DNA from: Chiua virens
Taxonomy: Eukaryota; Basidiomycota; Agaricomycetes; Boletales; Boletaceae
DNA: 64,000 bases
Direction: 5' to 3'
Assembly (NCBI GenBank): GCA_019787685.1
Contig: JAHNUO010000001.1
Coordinates: forward strand, 1,736,001 to 1,800,000
Each line of letters begins with the position of its first letter. Positions within the stretch are counted from its first letter, which is position 1. Under the pieces are notes generated by a model, which saw only the letters and a list, made by a program, of their open reading frames with translations, did no database searches and was not told where the DNA came from. Made by a program: the position numbers and the translations under genes. Shown here in pieces: positions 35,189-47,212 of this stretch.

Positions 35189-35440
35189 GTTTTACAAACA
35201 GAACAGAACACCTATTTTACCCTTTCACGCCTTTTTTTCTATCTTCGCAGCTGAATGACATCCTATCTCAGTCTGTAATATTACTGGGACGAATTGTTGT
35301 TTGTACGGGCTCTTGGTCTGCCTTCAATAGTGAAGTCTAGCACAAGCTCTATCATATCCCACGTTACAGTTAAGCAGTATGTATTAGACCAGAAAATCAT
35401 TCGAAACCTGTCAGCGAGACCGTTCATGGTACTTGTTTCA
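35189..35440. other. Convergent 3' region
   Basis: About 250 bp between the Rsp5 and Abd1 stops. Pyrimidine- and AT-rich; 3' UTR sequence only as far as I can see. Confidence 0.35.
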
Positions 35441-37631
35441 TCATCGCTTCTCAAGCGCGAACCCGATATAGATGTCTGACATCCAGTCATGAGTAATTGA
35501 TTCGTCACGGATGCATGGGTAAAACGGCTCACTAGCGGCTTCCCACTGATCCTCATCCATCGAACTCTCGCCACTTGCGTTCACCACCTTCATGCGCACC
35601 ATGAGTTCCTTGAATTCCTCTTGTTCTGAGTGTTCCGCAAATATTTGGTGGAATTCTTCCTTGTAAATCGGGTAGAGGGAATAGTCCTCGGCCAAGCTGC
35701 AACGCAAGGTATCAATACCAATTCTCAAGGATCAGAAGAGGTTGAATGGGCGAGTAAAACCTCCTCCATCACCAGTGATGTAAGAATGAAATTGCACGAT
35801 CGCAAAGTATAGATAGTCACAACCCGAGGCAGGTGTCGTCAAACAAAAGACACATGCAACCCACCCTAGGAAATTGTCCCAGTTTACGATATATTCCGGC
35901 ACATCCTCAACGGCATCCTTGAGGAAGAAGTGATAACGGTGCCCAAATAGCGGTCGAGATTTCCGATCTTCAAAGCGGATCTTATATACTGCATTACCAA
36001 AGGAAAGGTCGGTAGCAGAAGGCGGCAATGCATCGAGACGCTCTCTGAGAACGATGTTAAACCATCGACGGCAAGTTGAACAGAAACGGTGCATACAATA
36101 ATTGGTCGGCATTGGGGATAGTACCAATAAATACTCCGCCCTTGCGGAGGTATTGGCTCACATTACGGAGCATACACCGTGTTTTTTGTGAGGTTTCGAA
36201 AGCATAGTGCATGCAGAATTGCATCGAGACGACATCAAAAGGTTGGGAGAGTCGCTCCGGGGTGAAGGCTTTAGAAAGAGGTTCGGTATAACAGTCGACC
36301 GCGGCGAATACAGCATCAAAGCGTGGATTGGCCATCGTCTGCCACCTCTCGCGGGCTTGATTGACGGAAATATCAGCGATATCTAGAACGCAGCGTATTA
36401 TTTGCGAGGTGAAAGGATAGACAAGGTGGGCTGGCAACTACCCACCTGCGCAGACCATCTCCTTCACTCGAGCCTTCCCCCATTTAGTAAGATCACCACC
36501 CTTGCCACAACCAAGATCTAGCACCTTGCCTCGTCCCCTGCCGGGTCCAGAGGGTTGCCAAATGGCGGAAGAAGCGAGTGCTGGATGGGCAAAGCGCGTG
36601 ATCAATACAGATTTCACCCAGTTATTGAAATATTTGAGGCCAATAATCGGAGATTCCATACGCTGCTTGACACCTACTTCGGGGCGCATATTGTCTGTAG
36701 GAGAAGACCACGACGGGTCAGAAGCGCAACCCAGCGATTCATTTTGTCAAGCGACTCACAATGACTGATCACCTTCCCCACATCACCTGCATGTTTTTTT
36801 GCGGGTGGAGCATTAGTCCGGAGATCTGCTGCGGTCTCGCTTACGCCGGGAGAGAAGGGACTGGGTGCCAATACCGCGGTAGTTTCGGTACAGCTCCATT
36901 TCTTGTGGTGTCATGGGGTCATTGACGGAGCCTGCAGGGGTTTTGCGATTGCGCGGATTGTAGGGGATGTTGGACAGCGGTGGTGGCGGCGGCATCGCTG
37001 AGGGTGAGATATAGGTAGAGGCAGTGGGCACACCTGAAGAAGAGGGACGGGAAGAAGTCCTGACGGGGGAACGGGTGAGTGGGGAAGGGGGGAAAGCATG
37101 CGTGGCAGAAGGGGGCCCAGATTCGCCCTGCTGCTGGGTATGGAACGGTGCACGAGATGGCTGCGGTGGGGGCTGACGTGAAAAATGATGTGATTGTACA
37201 TCCTCTGGCGATGTCTCTGCTCGGGGGATGTCGAGGACTGGGAGGTTGCTCCGACGCCGCAATGATGGTGCCCCAGCAAGCCTGTCCGTCTCTCCGTTCG
37301 ATGTGGGAGGATGGGGTAACAATGAAACAGGGGACTGCGTGTCGGTCCCCAGGAGTAGATGGGACAAGCTGGAAGGTCGCGCAGAACCGGGTGTGCGCGG
37401 CTCTTGGGGCTCCGAGTTGAGCAGAACGGCCAGATCGGTAGCCCGGCGAGCTACTGTAGGGCTGTTGGTCGCTCGGGAAGACGATGGGCGTGAAGAGGAA
37501 GGAGAAGGTATATCGAAAGAGTGTCTTTCGTGTCTATCCACGTCGGCATCGTGAGCGTGGGCGGGAAGAGGCTTCGACTGGGACACCGGCGAGTTCAGGG
37601 CTGCGTCTCGAACTGGATCAAAAGCTGGCAT
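35441..37631 (-). CDS. ABD1: mRNA cap guanine-N7 methyltransferase Abd1
   Basis: Adds the N7 methyl group to the mRNA cap in the nucleus (family knowledge). The catalytic half contains HYNMRPEVGVKQRMESPIIG, LKYFNNWVKSVLI, VLDLGCGKGGDLTKW (SAM binding), CADIADISVNQARERW, FDVVSMQFCMHYAFE, LRKGGVFIGTIPNADQLLER and FGHRYHFFLKDAVEDVPEYI, ending YIGFALEKR. It is preceded by a Ser/Pro/Arg-rich N-terminal region of about 270 residues with no recognisable domain, longer than the N-terminus I recall for yeast Abd1. About 640 aa, five or six introns. Start is the only long in-frame ATG (37631). Confidence 0.92.
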
Positions 37632-37750
37632 CTGTAAAAATCTTGCGTTTTATGTGTGGTCGAATGTCTCCAAGTGATTCGCGAGAAATCCCAACGAGAA
37701 TGTCCTCGTCCTAACATTCATACTACCGTCTTATGTAATACAATACACAT

Positions 37751-40700
37751 CTACAGCTTCCGCTTCTCAAGCCACTCGGAGATATCCCTCGTCGAACGCT
37801 GAAAATCCACACTTCAGTCCGTGTTCATTCATGATCAGCAGAACCTACCTTGATCCATCCGACTGAAGCTTGCAATGAGTCAAGCGTTTGCGCGAGCGCG
37901 AAGTGGTATCGCGAAGTGTCTCTGGCCTGTATCGCCTTCAGCGGCGATGAACTTGCGGGATGAACCAACACACCTCAAAGAATTTGTTAATCCTCTCGAC
38001 ATCACTCTCAGTGCTCAAATTCCCCAAAGCGGCCTGCCAGCACTCAGAACATGAAGCACCAAAGGTGAAGTAACGTACCGAGATGAGGTCTTTAAAGGAA
38101 AAGTTTCCCTTGTAACGCTCTTCGAGCTGTGCCAACTTATTCAACCACGTTCCTGGCCGATAAATCGACGGACGTACCGCTTCGAAGTTGTCCATGAAAA
38201 AGTTCGCGGATCTTCGGCGTGTGTCATAGTTCATTTGTTGGCCATTGATGAAGTATATGATATCCTGGTTTCTAGCTTTATTGAGGATGAATCGTTCAGT
38301 GTCCACATGGCACGACTCGTCCCTGATCGCACACATTGCAAACCTATTCAAGATGAAAGACATGAGATGGTGGATAACGATCGCTCAAACATACGCACAT
38401 CGCAGATATGCTGACCGTGGGTGGTGTGGTTTGATCTTCGTAGAGACTTTTAACGAAATTATATTCATTCAGGCCTCCGTATTTCACAGCCTAGCGATGT
38501 TTAAGCCCCCGCCGATGAACACAGGAATGGTTGACCCACGTTTATAGCAGTTATCCTGAACAAGTCCATAGGGATTTTCGATTGATCTTTAGTTGTCATA
38601 TAGTATCCGAACATGTTCTTGAGTGTGTCGATGACACTACTCCGATGTTAGCCTACACACTGGCTGCAAATACCACAATAACATACGCTTGATCACCAGC
38701 TGTGGCAGCCTGCCCAATTGCTCTCGTTCGGAGCCGTGAAATGTCCACGGACTCAGATGGCGAATACACATAGCCAAGCTTATCCACAATCGGCCTGAAA
38801 AGATTCTGCATGGAACACCAGTTTAATGAAGAGGGATGTAGCGGAATGGGTGCACTTGCCCTTCTGAACTCATTCAGACCCCGGACGATCTCCTCATTTT
38901 CCCACCACGTAGACACTAAGACACCCATATTCTCTGCGATACTGTCCCATACCAAGACTGCAGTTCATCGATCAAGTTAGCCAGACAGTATGCCGTGGAA
39001 ATCGAAATACTGACACTCGGTCTCGTTCTTGAATATATCTAGCACCGTCAGTGCACTACTAACAGTGGCATGTCCCGACTTGGCAAGAGCCATAGCATCG
39101 TGGACTAGCCCTATGCGATCATTGAGGGAGAAGATAGCGTCACCCTCGGTCGCTTCACGCGCGATGCGGAAGAGTCGTTCTTCAGGGTAAAGGACCCTGT
39201 CTGCCAATCCCTTCTTTAAAAGCATGGCCAGGAGAGAGAAAAGAGTTAATCCATACAAACACCATACGTCCCCGCATTTAGCTTGTACGGCTTGCTCGTA
39301 TCAATTGTGAGAGTGTCCTCACGGGTGTTAAGCAATGCAGTGTTGTTGATCGATGGCCTCCCTGTTTCATCCACGGTCAAGACACTGAGAGGGATAGTCC
39401 TAAACGTACAGGTAAACAACACTGCGCAAGGAGGCAACGTCGGGGGCATACCAGATAGTTTGATTATCCTTCTCTTCAGCAGGACCAGTTTCAAGGTAAC
39501 GGTCCTGGCGGACTTTGATTTCACCTTTCGTTTCGGTCACTGTAAGCACGGGAAAACCCATCTACCAACCACAGGATGAACAAAGGATAGAGATCGATTT
39601 GAAAACACGTACCTTCATAATCCAATTCTCCATCATCTTGGGTACGTCGATAGGTCACCCCTCCCGAAACATTTGTTGCTCGGCTAATTCCATCCCACAG
39701 GTCTTTCGTGATCGTATTCCCATAAAGATGGTCTTTGAGATAAATCGAAACACCTTTGAGGAAAATATCCTGTCTCACGAAGTTGCATAGCATGCGAAGA
39801 ACTGAAAATCGTTTAACTTTCCCATTGCACACACGTACGGTAATCTTACCAGAGGCTGCTTTGGCATATGACAACGAGTCGAATATCTAAGGGACAGATA
39901 TGAATGCTATCAGTCGAGGAAGGAATGCGCCGGAACTTACTTGGTTAATCTGGTTGGCATCGGGACACTGGACCTCAATTGGGTGGGAAGACAGTTTAGC
40001 GTCAAGGTCCAGAGCATCATTCAGGTGTTCCGTGATGAACTCGGAATCGACCTTCCACTCGGGGTAGAGACTAGGAAAGTGTCAGGCGAATGACTACACA
40101 TGGGTGAAGCGCTCTTACTGATCTATATCATGAAAAAAAAAAAAATCAAACAAAGCACTAAACAAAACGGACCAACACACCAACGATAATGACTTCTCCC
40201 ATCTTGAATGACGTCAGGAAGGAAATAGTTCGAATACCGTTGAAACGAGCACATACCAATGTGGCAAAGCCTTCGTTCAAATACAAGTAGTCCCACCACT
40301 CCATCGTGGTAATGTCTCCGAACCTGGAGGAGCATTAGATGCCTTCTACCACCAGTAAAAAAGGATTTACTGACCACATATGAGCTACTTCGTGAGATTG
40401 GAAGACGGTGACCCGCTTTTTCGTCGCCATATCGGGTCGCTCCGAATCCATAAGGAATCCACTCGTACGCCCAGTGATAAGACCCTGCCAATCGAGTAAG
40501 AACCATAATAATGCGGATTGTTTTGGGTCGTTACCCAGTTCTCCATGGCGCCGGCATCGAAGTCATGGGCCTATCAGAGTATTCATTTATGATGTGTCGG
40601 AAAGAGGCGAAACTTACCACCAGGGTATCCAGTTTCGGGAGGGGATACTCTACGTCAAAAATTCGCTCGTAAAGAGGAAGCACTTTAGCCTTGACATCGA

Positions 40701-41710
40701 GCGCATACTGAGCCCGAGTAATAACATCCGGAGTCCCTGCCAAAACTCAATAAACTCATACCACTCTTGTGGTGGTGGGTGTCCTTACCATATATACGAA
40801 GTGGTCGAACTTTCCCTGTCAGCGGACTCTTGTACGAGCTCTCCAGGTGATTGAATTTCCCGTTAGCATAGGCAACAAGGTAGGTTGACATCTAGCGCAG
40901 TGGGTTAGCCTTGAGTATGTGCATACACCTTGGTTATCTCACAAGGGGTGTTGTATCAAACTTGGTAATCTTCCATTCATCCTGTCCCTGCTCTCCGATG
41001 CTAAGAGTAGAAAACATCTTCGCGAGAGCTGCATCGCCGTAGTCGCTTGTTCCAGGCTTGTAAACCTCTTCGGAAGCCACAGACATGTTGCTCAGATTGG
41101 TGGTATCTAGGCGGGATATCATCGTGATTGCAAACGTCGCCTTGAGTAAGGGTTCGTCCCAGCAAGGAAACGCGCGTCTAGCAGCAGTAGGCTTGTATGT
41201 TAAATGGAATTGAATCATATATTCATGGATGTGACATTGGTAGATCGCATACCTCGAATTGCGTGAGAGTGTACACCTTCCTTTCAGCCATCGACGTCGC
41301 ATGTAGATTTGTAGTACCCCATCATAGAACCAGTGAGGATTCCTGAGAACGAAATAGTCAAGATGGCAGTAGAGTTAGCGGGTAGCGGTGTAGGGAAATT
41401 GAGGGTGCTTCGCTCGAGCTTAGAATCAAACGAGTTGGAGATGTCGATTTGTTGCAACCTGAGATCATGAGAGTACAATGATATGTCGGACAGCTCTAGG
41501 TCCGCTATATTGAGGGTGAGATCAGTGGTCTTCTCCTTGATATCAAGTCTTGGGTCTCATTGTCAAAAGAAATATATTATCAGAAGAAAGAAAGACTCAC
41601 TTGATCTTCACAAGCCCTTCGAAAATCTCTTTCTTGAGATCCGTCTTTATGGTAAGATCATAGTGAGTGGGTTGTACGTTCAATGGCAAACGAAAATCGT
41701 TGTTGGACAT
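37751..41710 (-). CDS. M1-family metallo-aminopeptidase (Ape2/Aap1/PSA type)
   Basis: Zinc aminopeptidase of about 890 aa. Substrate-recognition motif GAMENWGLI; zinc site HEVAHMWFG followed by LNEGFATL (H-E-x-x-H ... E). It shows PTAARRAFPCWDEPLLKATF early and an ERAP1_C-like helical C-terminus (YPEERLFRIAREATEGDAIF ... MCAIRDES ... ISEWLEKRKL). Around eighteen introns. A 4-nt exon (40119-40122) completes VDHLYPEWKV. One intron has GC-AG ends (38806-38859). Near 39637-39670 an intron of 22 or 34 nt is needed before MMENW. An extra T at about 41286 makes GGC-TGA where homologs continue into ERKVYTLTQFE. Starting at the in-frame ATG at 41896 would add 62 residues rich in Arg/Lys and poor in acids, like a mitochondrial presequence. 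Confidence 0.92.
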
Positions 41711-42108
41711 GGTAACGAAGCAGGTCTTGCAAGGCTGGACCCTCTTTTCCACAAGTTTGAGTCGAGGTGACGCGTGGATTGGAAGGTGACGTCGGTGGAT
41801 AGTACTGGTGCAGATAGTATGACCCCGTTTTGCCGTGGAAAGGACAACATTTAATCGATAGACGTGACCAATGACATCCCTCCGGGGAAGCCACATGACA
41901 CTGATTCAGAGGTACTTGGAATCACGGGCCCGCAACTTCGTTTCCCCGGTTAACCATACTTGACTTCGTCAATTCTCTCACACGAGTCGCACTACAACAG
42001 TGTTACACACAATGCGCTGCATAGGACTGCAACCTGTATCTAAATATGATAATCCTCGGCAGTCCAATGAGAAGGAATTGTTCCGTGAACGAGTTCGATT
42101 TCTGGCTA

Positions 42109-45100
42109 TCAAGCATTCGCGTGGCGGCCACGAAAGACAGGTTTCAGAGCTAGAAGTGACTTCGGAAACGTCCTCGCAGATGTATTCTGATCGTATTCCT
42201 TCACAGCATTTTGGGACCGTGTTGCAGCAACGTCGTTGTAGTCGATGAGTTCTTCCCAACAGCGAGTGATAGCTTTGCCACTCTTGTAGTAATCTTCCTC
42301 GAGTCGTACCAACGCATTGAGATATTTTTCACTGAGAAGGATGGTTGTCATCAAATCCGCTGAGGAGCGCAGATATCTCACCTCTCGACGACCATGTACC
42401 GTAGCTCATCGAGAACCTGCCGGATAAGTTCCTCTCGACCTTGTTGTACCTCTTTTCTGACGTTTCTGAACTTATCAGAGATGCCTTTGGTGATTACCTG
42501 ATGATCTGATCAGTCGTGTCAAAACAAATCTCAAACGGCCAGTGAGATACAGCTTGAATTTCATTGAGTACCTGTAAGATACAGATACTGGATTTAAGTG
42601 AGTGAGATCGAGAGCAAACAAACACTCACCTCTACGATATCCTGAATTCCAACCTCGTCAGGAACGCGAGCGCGGATAGAGGCTTTTTGACCTGTTAGTC
42701 GGGTTATCGTCATCGTTTCATCGTGCATAGCATAGAGAATGGTTACCCTGTAATAGCTTTGTATTTTCCAATGTAATCTGTGGCATGACTCGATTAGATG
42801 ATTCGTGTCTTCTGTTCACAGTTCCTGACGACAACGTGAGGGAATTGCTTTCAGGAGATAAAGGAAATCGATGGCTTAATATGATTTTAATACGAGTCAG
42901 TATGTTACCTTTCTCCACGGAAAGAACATATGACTGACCTTGACGAACTGTCCGTTTTCTTGGATTTGAATTTTTGCTCCAGCACATACTCAATGGGGGA
43001 CGCGAAGGTAACGCTTCGGCGACTATGTCGAGATGACGGGATCAAGGGAAATTCCTCTATAGAGACGTGCTCAAACTGGTCAGATTTCCCAATGAACATT
43101 GCTTGAAGATCCGCCCCTGGGCTCGCAGGAGTACTGACAGACGCCTTGTGTATTTTGCCCTCATCTCGGTCCGAAGAACTACTGAGAGTGAGATCAATGG
43201 TGATGGGCTCTAGTTGAGGTGTGCATTGCACTGACGGACCGGGGCGACTGGTTGACGGTAAACAATCAGCCTGTGGCAGTAATGTCAGGTTAATTACCTC
43301 CGAGGTGCCTTTGCTCTCTCCAGAAGAAAGCGGGTATGCAGTGACTTCGTTGTCCCGGCCAATATCGTCCGTGGCGTGGAAGTCAGACCTGATTTGTCGA
43401 TCTTCTACGTTCTCCTCTATCTTGATATCAAGATGGGGTTGTACGAATTGCATCGTGTCTGAAACAGTTTGCTGATTAGATTCGAAATTTCCCCTGGACT
43501 CTTTGGTCGGTGTGATACTGAGTTGGGTTGGTTCACGAGTGGAGATAGACTGCAAGCAATAAATGTACTTCGTTACACGCGAACCCAAGAAGCTGACCTC
43601 CAGTATTTCTTGAGTTATGCTCGCCTCTGGAGTGATTTCCTCGGAAGTTCTCAGCTCCACCAGAGTCTGTGGGGTAACGAACGCCCAATTAGATATCATG
43701 TGACATGTGAAATTGGCGTTACTGACTACATGACTGTCAATTTTCGCAGAAGACGATTCCTTGTTCGAAATAGGTATGGGCTGCAAACTGGGGTTTGGTG
43801 GTGTAGTGGGACTGAGCTTGACGCCCTTATCTTGGGGAGGGGCGGTGCCTGATCCCATAAGAGCCGCCTGACCATCTGCTTTTTTTAGCTTTTGAATATT
43901 ACCGCACATGGTACCGGCCCGCGCTCTACCCGTTGCCGCTGGCTGTCTCTTCTTGATTCTCGAAGATCGACGGGTCTCTTGGCGGGCTGGTTTTGAATTT
44001 CAGAATTCGTCAACACACTATCGTGGGATCAATACCGGTAGAGCGACTGCTAGCCGTCTTTGTGTGCTTCTTCATCCCGGAAATAGAATCGGCGTCTTGT
44101 GGAGTTTCGTTAGACTTGACAATATCCTCCCTGGTCTTATTACCACGGGGCTTCTTGCGGGAGGGCGTGAAAACATCATCAAGTTCGATGACACTGACAG
44201 CTTTGCTCGAGGGCTTGGTGATCTCTCTCTTGCGGCGGATTCCAGCAATTTTGGGCGGGGTGCTCGCAAGACTCGCGATCTCGATACTTGGATGTATTTT
44301 CTGGTAATTAGCGGATGAAGAGGTAAAGGGCCTGGAGTGCTCTCCTCCGTCTGCTGCAGATGTAAACGACTTCCCTTCCGAGGTAACGATGAATTTGGTG
44401 TCAACGGGGCTGCGGTCGTCGACATTTGTGCTAGCGAAAACCTGAGAAATGACAGACAAGTTGCCGGCGCTTTCAATGCCAGCCGTAAGAGTCTCGGCGT
44501 TCGGCGGTTGCTTTGGCGAACCATTGATCTGGGTCGTAGATGATGAGCTAAATATCGGCGAATTCGAAACCAGTAGTGATTTCCCGGTCTCTAATGGCTG
44601 TCGAGCTACTCCATCCGTTCGGCCACTGGTTTTCGAAGTAGAATTGGAGGTTTCCTCGAGTCCCATAGCGGAGGTAGTGACAGAATGCCCATTCATCCCC
44701 ATGCGAACGATTCCACGCCCTATCGTCTTGAATCCAGACTCGCGGGATGCGGATACTACATTTACTATTCGTCCCCCGACCGTATCATTTTCGGGTTCAA
44801 AGTCAGAAATTTCGGATAGTTCGCTTTCGTCGCCGAATGGTTGCATCGCTTTGATCGAATCATCTCCAGGAAAAGGTGATACGGGCTGATGGACGGGTTC
44901 TGACGCTGAATTGATGGACGAAATTAAATTGACTTTGGTAGCGGCGGACACGTCTTCCACCACTGCAAGTTGACGAATTTCTGGAATTAGCTTTTCATTC
45001 CTGAGCGCGTGCTTAGGGCCAGGTGGAGGCGAAGCGACTGCATCTCCGATGCAGGGCGTCGAACCTGCTTTAGACGCAGCAGACTCTTCGACGTCTGTTT

Positions 45101-46952
45101 TATAAACTAGTGCGATAGTTATGTCCATGAGGAAGAGGCAACCACGAATGAACTTACCTTGATTCACGTGTTGGACTTTGTCTTCTAAGCTCGCAGCTGG
45201 CGGTACTGGGGAACTGTCGTTCGCGAATTTGAATCCAGAACCAATAGAAATGCTTTTGCACTGTCTTTTTACTTTCATCGGTGGATTGAGAAAGCTCAAT
45301 TTACCCTGTAAGCACTGAATAGGGAATCAGGCATACAAGTGAAATTCTTACCACTCCTCGACGTCGTAGGGCCTCCATGAATCTGCCCACAGCGCCATTC
45401 TGCAATAAAAATTTGCGTGAAGTTGACTTCCGCCGAGGGATTTCATCTCGAGGTCAGCGACAGACGGCGGAGACGCCAAATAGACCATTACTGATACTTT
45501 TCCTATTGGGACATCTTGTCCAGAGGTATCAAGTGTAATTGTGCGGATACTGGAGTAGGGTATCTGCAAGCTCTCGCATGGGTCATCCTGTCGAAGGAGG
45601 TTACTAGCCAAATTAACGAACCAAAACTATAAGCGTACATTTTCGGCGATGATATTCACAAGGAAAGCTTGCTTGTCCATGACTAGCCTGTCAGTTCCAA
45701 GTGGTTGAGCGAAGACACGTCCGCAAACAGCTATCTCGTCGATGGAAAAAGGTTGCGGACTGGGAAGGAGGGATTAGCATTGGGACTTCGCGGAATCGTC
45801 CACTCACTAAGTGATATCACTCCTTGCAAGAGCATCGACAATCTGAGCAGCAACATCATCCCACTGCGTGCCAGACGTCTTGCTCATTATGTCCAACAGT
45901 TCTTCGCTGCATTTGAACAGTTTTGAAGAACCCAAAACTTCTTTCACAAACTTGGCCCTCCTGGCCTTTCCTTGAGAGGTTTTGTGGATTGGGGGAAGAA
46001 GACGAGCAAATAACATCAGGAGCGCCTCGAGGAGCAGGTAGTCTGTGGAAGCCTGAGCATAAACTGTGTCTAGGAGAGTCGGAGACTACTACCTCTTGTC
46101 CTGGACATAGCGGCACCCAGTCGCTCACTGTTGAACTGGTATTCAGTTTCGAAGTTTGCGCAAAAAAAGGAGAATACGTTACCCGCCAAAAACTGCCTTG
46201 TCACGAAGCGCATTCCCAATACTAGCTTGCCTGGCAGCGGTCTCTATCAATGTATTGTACGCCTGACAACAATCATTAGATCAAGAAACCAGCGCATATA
46301 TGCGCCTTTTTTCAGTGTAATCTACTCACGGATAAGCAAAGCTGAATGCTGAATACTGGCAGTGCTCGACCGGAATCAAGGAAGAAGAAATCGCAAATGA
46401 TGCGATATAGAACTCCCCAAACAACACAATCTGATTCGATATTACCTGCTTCCTCTCAGTCACTTGGATTGAAATGCGCGAAATATGCGCACCGCTATCT
46501 TTCTCATCCAGGAAATCCTACGGAGTCGTTAGACAACCATGTTCGTGGCCTTCGTGCCGCAAGCTTACCAGAACACCGGATAATATGACATTTGCAGTTT
46601 CATCCCACGCTGCACGCAACTTGTCGTCCTCGACGTTATCACAAACGTTTCCCAATACCGTGGAGAGAATAGAAGAAGAGAGTTGCAATGTTGGCTGGAG
46701 GCAAGCTCTATATAACGGAAGAAATGGTTTACGAAGCACACTGCAAAGTTTTCGTATCATCTGTTCTGAAGGGGAGGAAGAATTCTATAGAGTCGGTCAG
46801 AAACAGATCGCATTGACTCGCATGTGCATAACTAGTACCAAAAGCACAAGACAAGATGCAAAGTGATTGAACGATTCGCGGTCATGGTGTTGAACGCCTT
46901 TCTTTTCTAGGGCTGCTCTGAGTGAATCAATAGCTTCTTGGACGCTTGACAT
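42109..46952 (-). CDS. Candidate meiotic chromosome-axis core protein (SYCP2/Red1/Rec10-like)
   Basis: About 1,370 aa in a dozen or more exons; not recognised by a diagnostic motif, so the call rests on layout. N-terminal ~330 residues are helical repeats (MSSVQEAIDSLRAALEKKG; RDYLLLEALLMLFARLLPPI; DDVAAQIVDALARSDITYPQ), followed by a beta-rich module (LQIPYSSIRTITLDTSGQ, KVSVMVYLASPPSV, GRFMEALRRRGV), then ~750 disordered Ser/Thr residues. Three SUMO-interaction-like cores occur: SVIELDD, EVINLTLL and ITIDLTLSSSSDRDE. The C-terminal ~150 residues form a charged coiled coil (ISDKFRNVRKEVQQGREELI; KYLNALVRLEEDYYKSGKAI). ARM-like plus PH-like N-terminus, long linker and terminal coiled coil is the plan of SYCP2, Red1 and Rec10 (family knowledge). 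A 28-nt intron (45400-45427) is needed. Alternative: another large scaffold protein. Confidence 0.45.
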
Positions 46953-47212
46953 GCCGAACAGCTATTTGAAGTTTGATGATAAGGGTTCTGCAGAAATCAA
47001 TGAACGGGCGCGAAGGCTCCTGACATGTGAGTCATGTGATCTGCTTTCTGTATTCACGTGATCTGTGATTTTAGTCATGTGATCAGTGCGCGGAGTTCAA
47101 AAGGTTGATTCGAATGACGCGTAGATACTTAAGGACTGGTTTGCGTCAATTGTAAGCTCGAGCAACCTTTCCCACCTCTCTCCAAGTCTCTCTCGCGTTA
47201 CCTTTTCCTCAT
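46953..47212. promoter_or_regulatory. Divergent intergenic region (axis-like protein / TEA regulator)
   Basis: 260 bp between opposing start codons. It has three short GTCATGTGATC/TCACGTGATCT-like elements between about 47025 and 47085, including CACGTG at 47056, a classic bHLH or bZIP core. Pyrimidine-rich leader before 47213. Confidence 0.4.

Noticed and set aside
40133..40145. A13 tract as a polyadenylated retrocopy tail.
   Set aside because: It lies inside a normal intron of the aminopeptidase, on the wrong side of any processed copy, and has no target-site duplication.
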